From Asterella californica (Eukaryota; Streptophyta; Marchantiopsida; Marchantiales; Aytoniaceae): 64,000 bases of DNA. A program made the position numbers and the translations under genes. Positions 24,753 through 37,500 of this stretch are shown here, piece after piece; position 1 is the stretch's first letter, and every line of letters starts with the position of its first letter. Below the pieces are notes generated by a model. It had not been told where the DNA came from and ran no database searches. It was given only the letters and a program-made list of their open reading frames with translations. The stretch lies in the NCBI GenBank assembly GCA_036924285.1, contig JAYKYS010000002.1, positions 48,561,501 through 48,625,500 of the forward strand, in the 5' to 3' direction.

Positions 24753-25959
24753 ATGGAGGCTGTGTCGACCGAGTTGGACGAGATGAAAGCATTGTTGAGA
24801 AAGTTGGAAGGCCGACTTGAGCAAGTGGAAGCTGAGAACAAGGTGCTTAAGGCGGATTTAACTCAAGCAAAAGCGACACAAGAGAAGGAAGCGAAGGTCC
24901 TTGTACTGCAAATCGAGCAAGTCAAGGATTTAGCACTACCAGGTGAAGGAGCAGTTGATATTGCTCAAGTAGATAAGAATGAAGATGGATCACAGAAGGT
25001 GCAAGAGAATGTTGCGGAAGGCAGCTCAGCCAAAGAAAGGGCACAAGCGGAAAGTGAAGTGGGCTGAACCAGCGACTCCATCAGCCTTCAACGATGAGAA
25101 AAGCTTTTCCAGGTTTGAGTTATGGATTACTGAAATGGAGAATTACCTAGAGAATTTCGATGAGCGCAGTTGGTTCACCTATGCTGTTAGTAGACTAGAA
25201 GGAGAGGCTAAGGAATGATATGGAGGTCAACAGCGGATGAGGAGTTTGAATGGTACAACTCCTAAGTCCACTTGGCCGGAGCTGAAAGATGAACTCCGAC
25301 GACATTTGGTACCAGTGGATGAAGCTACACAGTTTCGACTAGAACTTATTCATCTGAGACAGACAAGGAGTATCAGACAATATCTCCAGCGATTTTCTGA
25401 GTTGGTTACTCGTTTGCACATGGTGGATCGCACCGACTTGCTGTTTCACTTGAAGAAAGGTCTGCAAGGTTTCTATGCTAGTGTGTTTGATAGCTGGGTT
25501 ATGTTTCATAAGTCCGAGGACATGCAAGACTTGTTTGCATTTTTGGAAGCAGCAGAGAACACTAGGGAACGTAACTACACCGTGCAGCCCTCCAAGTTTC
25601 AGCGTGGAACAAGTGGTGGCGAGCCTAGTAGAGGATTTTGGCACAATCCTCAAGGATAGATAGCGTCCTCTCAGAATAGAGGTGGTAGAGGACGTGGTGG
25701 TGGAAGATTTGGTGCAGCGGGAAGGAGGTTTCCTCGTGGGTCTCAACAGCAAGGAGTTACTCGTGGTCCTACTCAGACCCGACCTATTGGATCTTATGCA
25801 TCCAATGCAGGATCCAACCAAGTTTCGACTTCAGGTGCTAGGAGCAGTGGAGCTAGCAGTGTTACACCTTCAAGGACGATCATCTGTTTTCGATGCGGAC
25901 GGGATGGTCACATCGCTCGTGAGTGTCCTCAACGTTCAGCGACGAGCAACGTTCGTGGG
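24753..25959 (+). pseudogene. Gypsy gag (capsid and nucleocapsid), broken
   Basis: It opens with ATG 24753 and a coiled-coil-like, Glu/Lys-rich segment (residues 1-60). It changes frame near 25000-25067 to continue as a retrotransposon gag capsid (FELWITEMENYLENF, then LELIHLRQTRSIRQYLQRF, typical of the Retrotrans_gag fold). An RG-rich linker (25680-25760) and a CCHC knuckle CFRCGRDGHIAREC (25885-25926) follow. In-frame stops lie at 25216-25218 (TGA) and 25657-25659 (TAG). The frame after the second stop runs without break into protease, so gag and pol were one polyprotein. Confidence 0.85.
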
Positions 25960-28385
25960 TTGACAGCTGAAGAGACAACCAATGTTGAAGAACCAGTTGA
26001 GGCGTCTACTGGAGCAGAGGTATGTGCTGATGAGCATTTGGTAGAACATGGAGATTTTCTACCGTGGATTGAAGTGAAGATAGGAAACCAACAATGTTGT
26101 TTGCTTATAGATACTGGAGCAGATGTGAATGTCTTGGATGAAAAATTGGTCAGAACCTTAGGGGTGACTAGAACCAAGATCATGAGCCCATTGTTGGTAA
26201 GATTTGTGCAAGGTAGCACAACCGTTACAGAAAAGCTCATGAGTGTTCCTATTACTGTGGGAGGGGTAACTAGGAGACATGAGTTTTTAGTTATGAGCTT
26301 AGGCGACACGATGGAAGGTATCTTGTCCTGGTCTTGGTTACAAGAGACCAAAGCCAAGCTAGATGTTCAAGAAGGGAACGTCATAGTCATGGATCGATGG
26401 GGCTTGGGTCAACCACATCCTTTGATCATCAAAGAGAGACCCAAGGAGCCAAACCATGCTGCTCGTAAGTTCCAACGAGCCAAGGTGGCATTTCAGATCT
26501 GCACGGCCAGACAGTTTGGAAAGCAGATCAAGTTGGTGGACGAAGCTTGGGTTGCAGTGATGTCTAAACCCAAGGTGGAGACGGATGAGGAAGAACGTGT
26601 TGCTGCTCTTCCCATACATCCTGATATGCAAGCATTGATTGAGAGGTATTCTCACATAATGCCGGACCAGTTACCAACAGGACTTCTTCTGAGGAGAGCC
26701 TTGGATCATGTCATTGATCTGGTTCCTGGGGCTACACCTATTGCAGTGCCATCAAGACGCATGTCGTTTGATGAGCTAACAAAGCTGAAGACTCAGTTGA
26801 AAGAGTTGGTAGCTCAAGGTATCTTACGACCCAGCATATCACCTTATGCTGCACCGGTGTTGTTCGTGGCCAAGAAAGATGGTGGTATCTGCATGTGTGC
26901 AGACTACCGTGCACTTAATAAGGTTACTGTCAAGAACAAGTATCCTCTTCCTCTCATGGATGAAACCACAGATCGGTTGGCCACAGGAAAGTACTTCACC
27001 AAGTTGGATCTTCGTTCTGGATATCATCAAATCCGGATCAAAGAAGGAGATGAAGAAAAGACGGCTATAAGGACGAGGTATGGCTTGTTTGAGTATAGAG
27101 TGTTGCCGTTTGGATTGTCCAATGCACCTGGTACTTTCTGCAGGCTAATGAACGAGATCTTCAGAGATCTCTTGGATGAGAGTGTTATCGTGTACTTAGA
27201 CGATATCATCATCTTCTCATCCACTTGGAATCAGCATCTAGCAGATGTTGAAATGGTGTTTAAGCGTCTAGAAGAACATCAACTCTACCTCAAGAAGAGC
27301 AAGTGCTCTTTTGGACAAGAGAGTGTGGTGTTTCTAGGATGTTTGATCGATGCGCAGGGTATTCATCCTAACAGGGCTAAGATTCGAGCCATTGTTGAAT
27401 GGAAGAGACCTGAGAGTGTTCATGAGACCTGAGAGTGTTCATGAGCTCAGATCTTTTCTTGGGTTAGCCACATATTTTTGGTGCTTTGTTTATCAATTTG
27501 CGCATAAAGCCGCACCTTTGTTTGACTTATTACGCAAGACTTCCAAGGTTGTTTGGAATCCAGCAGCTGAAAGAGCGTTTCAGGAGTTGAAACAAGCACT
27601 GACAGAGATGCCCGTGCTAGCTCTTCCAAAGATGGGAGAACCTTTCGAGGTTCACACAGATGCTTCTCAATGGGACATTGGAGGAGTGCTGATGCAAGAA
27701 AAGCATCCAGTGGCTTACGAAAGTCATAAGTTTTCAGAAACAGAGGCAAAATGGCCTGCTCATGAACAGGAGATGTTCGCAGTTGTCCACTGTCTGAAAC
27801 GTTAGGAGCATTATTTGTTACCAAGCAAAGTTACTGTTGTGACGGACTGCGAGGGTAATACATATTTTCAGAGTAAACCCCGTTTGTCCCGCAAACAGCA
27901 GAGATGGCAAGTGGAACTTGCACGTTTTGATATCGAATGGCGGTATCAAAAGGGGAAGGAAAATATTCCAGCGGATGTGTTAAGCAGACGTGTCCAGGCG
28001 TTAACAACTCAGGACACGAGTGATGAGCTTTTGGATCGAATCAGACAAGCATTGCCAGACGATCCTCAAGCTCAACGTTGGACCAACCAACAAGAGAGAG
28101 ATCCATTGGTACGTAATCTCTCATTTCGCAATGGCCTTTGGTTTTATAAGCAAACCAAGGTCTATGTTCCAGCTGGACCTCTAAGGACACTCGTCATGCA
28201 AGAATGTCATGATTGTGAACTGGCTGGACATGGAGGACAGAATAGAACATTGCAACGAGTTAAAGAGCAGTTCTATTGGCCATCCATGTTGGAGGATGTA
28301 ATCAAGTACGTGCAGACTTGCTTGACATGTCAGCAACAACGAATTGGGCGGAGGAGACCTGCAGGATTGCAGGACGTCAGACAAG
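25960..28385 (+). pseudogene. Gypsy pol: protease, reverse transcriptase, RNase H, integrase start
   Basis: Protease LIDTGADVN is at 26101. Reverse transcriptase runs from about 26640 with LDLRSGYHQIRI and the catalytic YLDD at 27193-27204. A 19-bp tandem duplication (27406-27443) shifts the frame. RNase H then reads HTDASQWDIGGVL and EAKWPAHEQEMFAVV, interrupted by TAG at 27803-27805. The HHCC integrase finger (HDCELAGHGGQNRT ... CLTCQQ) is at 28207-28335. Coding homology stops about 28370, before the integrase DDE core. Domain order PR-RT-RH-INT is that of Ty3/gypsy. Three lesions make it inactive. Confidence 0.93.
27406..27443. repeat. 19-bp tandem duplication inside gypsy pol
   Basis: AGACCTGAGAGTGTTCATG occurs at 27406-27424 and again at once at 27425-27443. 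Nineteen bases shift the reading frame by one. Confidence 0.95.
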
Positions 28386-28453
28386 TCAGGTGCAAGTCGC
28401 AGGGACTTGCACCAGCGTCAGTCTTCTACAGGACTTCTTCTGAGGAGAGCCTT
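28386..28453. other. Gypsy/copia-2 junction with filler DNA
   Basis: Between the end of gypsy homology and copia-2 lies a 10-bp inverted repeat (GGTGCAAGTC ... GACTTGCACC). A 26-bp stretch (28428-28453) identical to 26677-26702 of the gypsy RT region follows. This is what templated insertion during end-joining leaves. Confidence 0.8.
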
Positions 28454-30469
28454 CTGATCTTCTGAGTTCATGGCTGTGTAGAAACTCATGTATCTCAGAA
28501 TACCAAACTCTTGGTGCTTGCTTTAATCCATATAAGGATTTTCTGAGAATGCACACATGATCTTTCTTCTTTTTCACTTCAAATCCTGGTGGTTGAACTA
28601 TGTAAACTTCTTCCTCTAACTCTCCATGAAGGAAAGCTGACTTCACATCCATCTGATGTATTTCCCAGTGGTAATGACCAGCAAGAGCCATTACAAGTCT
28701 GATTGAATCCCATTTTGCAACTGGTGCAAAAGTTTCTCCATAATCAATCACTTCTTGTTGCTGAAATCCTCTTGCTACTAACCTTACTTTCAGCTTGTCA
28801 ACTAAACCATCTGATTGTAGCTTGGTTTTGTAAATCCATTTGCATTGGATGGCTCTTTTTCCTCCTGGTAGCTTAACCAAATCCCACGTATGATTTTTGA
28901 GAAGCATTTTGTACTCCTCTTGCATAGCTTGTCTCCAACCAAGATCTTTGTTAGCTTCTTCAAATGTAAGTGGATCATCCTCCGGAATACTTTCAGCAAG
29001 TCCACAGTAATCATCAAGCCTTGCTAGTGGTCTTCTAACACTTTCTGATCTCCTTACTTGAGAATCTGCTGCATGTTGTAAGTCATCTCCTTTAGCTTCA
29101 TGAATACTTGGTAACTCAGATTCAGAATTTTGGGAAATTCAACTTGCTCTTCACTAGGATTAGTGAGAGATGTTGACTGCTCCAAGTCCACCTCAATATC
29201 AGATTTATCAGATTCTGAATCAATCTGATCTTCACTTGTAGGTAGCTTAATTCTGAATGTATCACAAGTTTGTTTCTCATCTTCCATCAGATCAGAATCC
29301 AACTCAGAGAATCTAACATCTCTGCTGATGTGAGCCTTTCTTGTAGACGGATTGTAGACTTTGTAACCCTTGGTTTGCTCAGCATAGCCCACAAATATAC
29401 ACTTCTCAGATTTTACATCCAACTTCTGTCTCTTCTCATCATTGATGTGCATGTAAGCTGTGCACCCAAAAATCTTGAAGTGAGACACATCTGGTTTCAC
29501 TCTTGTAAATGTCTCTTCAGGTGTCTTGTGCTACACAGCTGTTGTATATGCTCTGCTCATAATGTAAACAGCTGTGTTGCAAGCTTCAGCCCAAAAATAA
29601 TTGGGAAGATTCTTGACCTTCAGCATGGATCTGCCACTCTCCACAATCACTCTATTTTTCCTTTCAGGTACACCATTTTGTTGTGGAGTATAAGCTGTGG
29701 AAAGTTGCCTTTGAATACCATGCTCTTCACAAAACTGAGTAAAGAGGTTAGAACAATATTCTCCTCCTCCATCTGATCTGAGAACTTTAATCTTCTTGCC
29801 ACTTTGATTTTCTACAAGAGCCTTGAACTTCTTGAAGTATTCAAATACTTCAGACTTCTGTTTTAGGAAGTAGATCCATGTCTTTCTGCTCACATTATCA
29901 ATAAATGTCAGAAAATACTTACAGCCTCCAATAGAGCTTGTTTGCATAGGTCCACAAACATCTGAATGGACCAAGGCCAACAACTCTTTTGTTCTTGCAC
30001 CTCCCTCCTTTGGAAAACTCTTTCTGCTTTGTTTTCCAAATATACATCCTTCACATATATCTCAAGTAGTTGGTAGCTTCATCCTTGGTAGTCCTTCTAC
30101 CATATGATTATCCATCATATGTTTCAGACTTCCAAAGTTCAAGTGTGCAAATCTCTGGTGCCAAAGGCTTGCTTGATTATACTAATTAACAACCATAGAG
30201 ACTTCTTGGACTTGAGGCTCAACATTCAAGATATATAATCCTGAATTCTGATCTCTCCTTCCTGAAGCAATAACTCTCTGATTATGTGAACCATCCAGTA
30301 TCTGCACCTTTGTATCATCAAAAATCACCTTCATTCCATGATCTGTGATTTTTCCAACAGAAAGCAAGTTCTTAGTGAGGTTTGGAATAAAGAGTACCTC
30401 TTGTATACTCTTCAGATCTCCTTCACTTGTTTTCACTGTCACAACTCCAGTATCTTGAACTTCACATCC
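28454..30469 (-). pseudogene. Copia-2 pol, 3' part (RT, integrase), truncated
   Basis: Minus-strand Ty1/copia pol, closely matching copia-1. It carries integrase from about 30180 down (SIGGCKYFLTFIDNVSRKTW; DGGGEYCSNLF; TPQQNGVPERKNR). The C-terminal integrase IFGCTAYMHINDEKRQ follows, then the reverse transcriptase start ([57 protein letters not shown]). It breaks off at about 28454, so YVDD, RNase H and the 3' LTR are lost. Frameshifts near 29105 and stops such as the one near 29530 and at 30182 are present. Its right end at 30469 is the target site of the CACTA transposon. Confidence 0.92.
30467..30469. other. Target-site duplication TCC, left
   Basis: TCC here and at 46536-46538 flank the CACTA element. 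Removing the element plus one TCC restores the uninterrupted copia-1 sequence at 61600-61625 apart from one base. Three base pairs is the CACTA-superfamily duplication length. Confidence 0.92.
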
Positions 30470-30482
30470 CACAGGAAAACAT
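30470..30482 (+). repeat. CACTA-element terminal inverted repeat, left
   Basis: CACAGGAAAACAT, the exact reverse complement of 46523-46535. Confidence 0.95.
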
Positions 30483-30485
30483 ATA

Positions 30486-31035
30486 CTGATTGCACTTAGT
30501 GCGAATTAGATACTTTATCGGATGTTTTGAACCTAAAAATGCACTAAAGTGCAAATGCGCAATGTCGTTTATTTCACTGTCAATCAGTTCAATAATTTAA
30601 GTGTCAAAATGTAAGTGCAAATATAAAAGTGCAAAAGTTATAAGTTTCGAGAAAAAGCTCTATGTGGAAAAGTTATAAGTGGAAAAAAAAGCTCTAAGTT
30701 CAAAAAAGAAAGCACCAAGCGCAAAGTTTGTAAGTTAAAAGTTATGAGTGCAAAAGTATAATTTAAATAAATAATATACGTTCAAACCATCATCAGTGTA
30801 AAGATGTAAGGATAGTTATGAGTGTAGAGCTGAAAAGTGTAAATGTATAGGTTTAAAAACTATAAGTGCATATTAACAATACGTGGAATTATAAACTATA
30901 AACCATCGTGTCAATTAAAAAATATCAAATTATAACAAACGTGAAACATTATAATACAGTTTCTGAATCTATTTAGACCGAAGAATCATAATACAAGTTT
31001 ATTTCAACAGAATATTTTTCACAATCATAATACAA
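30486..31035. repeat. Left subterminal repeat region
   Basis: Many short words AAGTGCAA, TTGCACTT, GAGTGCAAAAGT and AAAAGTTATAAGTG occur in both orientations in AT-rich DNA. In CACTA elements such arrays bind the accessory TNPA-type protein and are needed in cis. The right end (46120-46522) has the same words. Confidence 0.75.
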
Positions 31036-31038
31036 GGT

Positions 31039-34000
31039 TTATTTCAACCGAATGTTTTCCACATACAAAATGATCATTCCTTCCTTATCACAGTCGTAAG
31101 GAGTTCCTGTGATTTCGATCTTTTGAGTAGTAATTGCCCATGTTACCACCAGATCTAACAATTCAGACGATGATTTTTGAGAGTGTTGCGTGAAAGATAA
31201 CTTTTGTCTCTTTCCTCTTCCTGCTTTATCATTCTGAGCTGTTATGATATTATTTTGTGTTGCAATAAAATCTTTCAATGCAGGATAAACTATTGTGGTC
31301 TTCTTCATTTCCATAACTACCATAGCTATGGTAAGCTTTGCTTGGACTGACAACTGCTTTCCTTCCTGCATAGACATAACAATAATCACGTATATGGCAC
31401 TGGTCAGATGTACAAATACAGAAAAAACGTGTTCAGTGTGCATTGTACATACTCTCAGTTAGAGAAGCAACACAACTAGTTCTGTCATACAGTTTACAGC
31501 TAGAACCCTATTGCATAATTTAAAACAGTTACTCAGTATGCACTATAACGACAGTTAGCTATATAAGCAAAAATAGCCATATGAAGGTCAATGTGGTTAT
31601 ACACACTCTGGACGTGTATTCCGGATCCGATAGAGTGGGCCGAATTACTTACCAGTTGTAACACCTCTTGAGTTTCAGAACATTTCTCCAACTTGATTGC
31701 TCGGATAGGTAATATCTTCTTTGCTGCTACATGTACATCACTTGTCTCGTACAAATCAGATAAAGATCTTTTTGGATGCACCAACTTGATAGAGTCATCG
31801 GTGTCTGTTGACTCTGGAGAGAGATTTTGCTTAAAAATATTTCCAACAGACTGAGTGCTCGGAGTAACATTCTGTGGTTTCTTCATCTTCATGATCAGTA
31901 CTCCAATGTACTGACTCCAGTTGCACTGTATCTCCACTCTCTGTTTCTTTCTCTGTCCTGTAAGAGTCAGAGCTGAAAGCGTATCAGACAACAATCAAGC
32001 AAAACAGACAACGATCAAGCCACTACTTCGGTACTTCCGCCCCAGTCGATATCGTTCTGTGCTCTATAACTTAAACACAAAGAGCACAATGAAAGACAAC
32101 TTGGATCTCTTCCAGTACACGTCTGGAATTGGTTGCAGATCTAGACGAAGACGATTAAAATATCACATGAGAAAAGTAGTCAGACAGTGAGTTGCCGTAA
32201 CATCAGATCACTAGTACTGTAACAGCTGGGTTTCTTCTGCGGGAGATGCATCCGAATTTCGGCCAGCCTTCGCGTAGGCCTTCTGCATTCCCTCTACTGA
32301 GACTTTACGAAGAAAGGTGCTTAGTGATCAGATTCAGGTCAAAGCTCTTGATAAAGCTCTGAGGCGAAAGCCTGTGTCGAATCACCATGGTGCTACGTCA
32401 TCAGGCCTAGGCCTCGCATCACCTACAAGTAGAAAGGCTAAACCACCCAGGACTGAAACTTCTCTACACCGGCCGCTCGAAGTTTGTGAGAATCTGTCAA
32501 ATTCACACTGTGCAGCTGCAGTCATGCACAAGAACTCATCGAAGGGTTCATCTGTCGGGCATCCCTGACAGGTAATCAAACAGTAGAATCGAGTGCCCCG
32601 CTTCGCAAACCGTTAACACACCGCGATCGCCAGAGGGTGGCTAGAAACCTGGAAACCTTAGGCAGCAATTTAAGAAGTGCTGCCAGATTAACAGAATTAA
32701 AGAGAATACCTTGGTGAACTTGAACTTGCAGAACCAGTTGAAGTTCTAGCTAGCATACTTGCAGCCAGATCTAGAATGCTTCAAGAGGGATTGGAACCGG
32801 ACATCTGCAATGGAATTTCTGGGATACCTCCAGCCAAAGGGCTCCTAGCGAGGGTTAAAACCAGACACCTGCACAAGCTCCGTCGCAAGAGCCATAAGCC
32901 GCACACAGCTGCAGCTGGGGGCGACGAACTACAATTGCCAGAAGCCGTTCTTAGCAGAGGCTCCTGCTAGCGCTATACGAAACAGATTAACTCGCCCCGT
33001 ACTGAAATTCTCAGGAAGGACGAGAGACTGCAACGAACTGATAAGACGATGATATTAATAATTACACGACTTACTGATGACTGACCTGTACCATTCTACT
33101 ATGTTTTCTAATCAACAAGGATCTGACATCTTAATCTCACATGATTTGGTGTTCTACCTTCACTGTCTCAGAATCACCGTGCACTGCCGTTTAAAGCACT
33201 AATCAGAGTATAGAGGCTCATGGTCAGTGTGCTGATCGTTGTCTTCAGTGCCGATCGTAACCTGTATAGTACTTTGAGCATGAACAAATCTAATTACTGC
33301 TATGTACCGAAGCTGTCTTCTTTTGCTTTATCCGTCAACTAGACAAGTAAACGATGGGATTCAGAGACGAGAGTAGACTAATAGCTGAGACTTAAGTCAC
33401 AAGTACACGAAACTTCACTTAAAACATAAACATCTGTATGAGTTGAAAAACTTACTGATTAGGTTTCGTAGGAGAAGAATCAGATGTACACATTGGTAAC
33501 TTCGAACGTTGTGCCACAAGTTGCTCTTCATCATTTGTTGAGACAGTTCTGCAGTAAGAAGTCGACTTGCTATGACTGCAGTCGATTAGATCAAAAGGAA
33601 GCTTTTTTTGCATTCCTTTTGGTCTATGTTTTTTGTGGTTCAAAAACCAACCATGGAAAATATCTGTCGCTTCCCATCGTAAAACCAGTGAGCTTCCGTT
33701 GAGATTACATATTTTCCAAGATATTCGAATCGACAACTTCCTGTAAATACTGTAAAGTTTTGGCTTTGGCTTTGGTATCAACTCTGTAGTTTGCTGTCAG
33801 AGCAGTAACAACTCGTATGTCATAAGTACTACTAAATAGTTTTCGTAACTTGTGACAGTTTCTGTTATAAGCTGCATGTGCGCAAGGATGGAACAACTTC
33901 AAATATGATTTTCCGTAAACATGCATCTCAGAAGGATTCTCACACGGTAAAAATACTCTCTCATAACTAGCTCCAGGATCTGTTAAAACGTCATGACTAC

Positions 34001-34511
34001 TTCTCTGCTTTTTCTTCTCGACTCTCAGAGGATGCTTTTTCTGAAGAACTTCTGCAGATGCTTCTAAAGATCTTGATAACACAGGGTGTACTAGTGAATG
34101 AGGTATAGAATCTACTGCAGCTATACTCACAATGTCACAATCACCAGCACCATGGACCACCTTGCTCCGATTGCGATCATTAGTAGCGTCATGATCATCA
34201 ACAACGTGTACCGTCTGACCTTGATCACAATCAACGGAAGCGTGTACCACCTTGCTTCGATAGATCTCCAACCAGCGTTGTAATTTCTTGACATGACCAA
34301 GACTGAACTGCAATTCCTCTCGGAAATCAGTAACAGTTAAGTTCAAAAATTCCATCCCATCGATGTCTTCAATCATCATCTTCTCCACAGTTTCCAGTGA
34401 AACATCCAAGTATGCTTGGACTTCCGATGCTAGCCGTGCAGCAGACCATGTTACTAATACTTCTTTTGTAGGGAATGTAAAAGAACTTTCGACTCTCATA
34501 TAACTAAGCAT
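31039..34511 (-). pseudogene. Transposon-borne gene with SAM-like domain (accessory protein candidate)
   Basis: The first exon opens at 34511 and runs to about 33705. Residues about 20-85 fit a SAM domain (LETVEKMMIEDIDGMEFLNL, then LGHVKKLQRWLEIY). The frame meets TAA at about 33705, while the next frame continues to a GTAAGT donor near 33455, so a frameshift or small intron lies between. Later exons: about 31957-31653 (acceptor CTTACAG, donor GTAAGT) and 31365-31039 (stop). The last exons are basic with no known motif. The 1.5-kb intron at 31958-33452 holds a foreign fragment. It lies beside the left terminus and diverges from the transposase. A DNA-binding TNPA-like role is inferred from position only. 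The gene may be functional if the 33705 break is an intron. Confidence 0.55.
32237..32970 (+). pseudogene. Unidentified captured gene fragment (basic protein)
   Basis: Opposite in strand to the SAM-like gene and inside its large intron. Coding-like stretches: LRRKVLSDQIQVKALDKALR at about 32305-32365, running to a stop at 32572; RQRVARNLETLGSNLRSAAR at about 32625; and GELELAEPVEVLASILAARS onward to the stop near 32970. The three are in different frames or separate exons, with GT/AG possibilities between them. Composition (Lys/Arg-rich with Ser/Pro linkers) suggests a nuclear protein. I do not recognise the family. Capture by the transposon is inferred from location. Confidence 0.4.
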
Positions 34512-37500
34512 CTCGTCGATCGTTTCTGCAGATTACAATTTAAAACTAAGGACAAGACAGTGCAATGATGACAATGAGAATGTACACCTAGCACGGAATA
34601 TAGAGCCACAGAGATCGTGAGAGCCAGCTAATGAACGTGTCTAGAGGTACAAAATTTCAGTGAGATCTAGAGCTGACAACTACAGTACCTCTGTTTAGGA
34701 CAAGTACTAGATCTAAGAAAAGCCGACAACTACTGCATCGATATCTAAAGAAGTCCTGCTAGAGAATGTGCTCTGCCGATATCTAAAGAAGTCCTGTCAG
34801 AGAATGTGCTCTGCCGGAGAGCCTGTAGAAATGGCATAAAAGAACCTGCAGCAGAACGTAAGTCTTATAGCATCGAACAGTACTAGGAACTCATCCCGCT
34901 CTCTTCTCGTTTAAGAATCCCGCCTATATCTCTTGAACTAATCCCACCCTGATTTCCCGTGTAACTTCAAGTTTGATAATCCCGCTTCGACATCCCGTCC
35001 ATAGAACCAATGTTCCTTGTCTAGATCTTCTATTCCAATCAGTGTAGTAGTTCTACTTATCGAAGTATGGATCCTTAGGATTACATAATATAGAAGACAT
35101 GAAGCTCAAGACTAGCAACGCAACCTACAGAAGAATGTTCTTCATATGGTTCAGCCATAGTCAAGGTTTGAGTTGGCGGTGGTTTTAGAGATTAAGAATC
35201 TAGTGAAAGTGATGAGGGAAAAGCACTCTCCTAAAAGAAAAGGAGTGTGCGTTTTAGAATGTTCAGAAGGAAGAGTTCTTCGATTTTGCCTCTATTTAGG
35301 AAGGAGCAGGTTTAGATGGCCATGCGTTCTGCGCCGTGGGGTATGACGTACAAGTGATTCAGGTTTACAGAGGTTTCGCAAGGAACAAGGAGAAGGCTCA
35401 GAGAGGGACAACTACTAGGTGAGTGAATGCAAAAGAAAATATGATTCGCTCATATGGCAAGCTTAACTTATTACATAACCCTTCTCCACTTCTCAAGGGT
35501 TAGAAAATAAATTAATGTTGATAATACTATATTTTTTTTGTCAAATAAGCGACCACAATTGTGATCTTGGAAGGACGTTGGTTTGCACTTTACTTATGGG
35601 TTTTGTCTACATGTTTTTGTAGTTTTAGGCACGATTATTATCTAAGAATTACACTTTTGTTTAGATTTTCATTACTATTTATTATAAAATTTATTTTAAT
35701 ACTTATATGTTTTTTGAGCAAAAACCGGACAAAATCTTGGTGTGGTCTAGCATGCTTTATTCATCTCTTCCATCTGAAGATGAAAGAGTACAACAAACTT
35801 AACTTACTACTTAACCTTTTTGACTTGAATGGCTAGGTTTCTTGAGTAGATTTCGCGAACTTGTATTCGTGGGGGTGTTTCTCAGCGGTCAGCTTATGGG
35901 TTACCTCTACATGCTCTTGCGACTGTAGATTCAACCAGATAATTTAACATATATAGATAGATTTAATTTTGTATCATAAATTAATCTAGAATTTCTGTAT
36001 AATATTTAGACTTAAATTCTTTTATAACATAAAGAGAATAAAAGTTATCTAAGTAGATCACGATGGTTATTCGCTTGCCTTTGAATCTTTAACTGTTACA
36101 TATCCTTATGTGTATGAAGTAATAATAATTTCTTCTCTGAGTACTATAGTTGTCGAGATTCATGTGAAAATGGCAAAAACTTGTTAATGAAGAGTCTAGA
36201 TGATATATATCAACATTCCACGAGCTCGATAAGCGAAATGTCATCATCCATTAATTCCACTATTCGTATTATTGATAGCTAATGCGGAATAAAACAACAT
36301 CACTTTTCATCTTTCTGTCTGTTACTACACATTGTGAACTCTGAAAGAAGTTTTCATTAAACTTGTTGATTAAACTGATGGCATCGTCTCTACTCTCTAT
36401 GTGCTCATCAGCATGACAATTTCAAAAATAGTAACACTTTTGGACATCTTTTGTTGAGAGATTATCCCCTTGATGGCATGGCCGAAAAGATGAGGACATT
36501 TCTGTCATCGCTTTATTACTGTTTTCTCTTGCATCTGACAACTTCCTTCTGTTTATGTATCAAGCAACTCTGTTGCAATTTCTTCCAGCATGCGAACCGT
36601 GCTAAGTTTCAAAGGTTATATATTCTTTGCAGAATAATTTAGCTTTATGATTCATCAGATATCATAATGTGTATTTATTTTTGCTCATGAGAACGATATA
36701 AAACTCGGCAAGATAAAACTACAAAGATCAATTCCTTTTAGCTCTAAGGAGAATACGCACACAATACGTTTAGTTCTAAAAGTATATTTCTAGAGGAAGT
36801 TGCTTCCTGAGTGCAGCAAGCTTAATTTATTATCTAAATTTTCCATTAAAGATTAAATAATAAATTAATATGTTGATTAAATCAATTATTTTCATTAGCA
36901 AGCTACCGCACTTGTAATCTCAACGGCAACTCTGTCCATGTATCACCTAAAGGTTATCTTTGGATCTTCTGACAATTACAGAGCCGGATATCACTTAATA
37001 ATTATAGATAAATTTATATTTCTATGAGAATATTATGATAATACTTCGACATAACACTTTCTTTTCTAATAACAAACTCTTTAGCCAATAACATTCAGAA
37101 GGCTGTCTAAGGCTTGTACTCCTGACCAATTCGTTTCTAGGTTTTCTCTTTTCCTAGAGTTCACGTGTTACGTTAAGCTCAAAAGTAGAAGGGCTTACGT
37201 TTGAACTCACTACGTTTATACGTTCTTCTTCCCAGAGTTCACGTGTTACGATTTCAGAACTATTTGTATTTAGTAAATTAAATTTAAAAGTTTTCTGTTA
37301 AGTAAATTTAATTTTAAAGTTACTGTTAAGTAAACTTAATTTAGATTTAGATTTATCTTAGATTTAGTTAGTTCAGTTATACTTCATGCAGTAAATAAAC
37401 ATTGCGTATGTTTGCTGATTTCACGGATGATTATTATTTTTTCAAAAAGTTATTTTTACCAAAATGATCATGTATACTATTAGCTTCAAACTACCAGCTT

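Larger units (their letters stand above)
23723..28385 (+). mobile_element. Ty3/gypsy LTR retrotransposon, 3'-truncated
   Basis: The 5' LTR (23723-24702), primer-binding site, gag, protease, reverse transcriptase, RNase H and the start of integrase are in gypsy order. The element stops after the integrase zinc finger near 28370, so the integrase core and 3' LTR are missing. It inserted next to GAATT (23718-23722) at the end of neprosin arm A. Several stops and frameshifts show it is dead. Confidence 0.93.

Noticed and set aside
24753..28385. Endogenous pararetrovirus (caulimovirid) origin
   Set aside because: LTR, PBS and order PR-RT-RH-INT are those of Ty3/gypsy; no movement-protein or viral coat motif.
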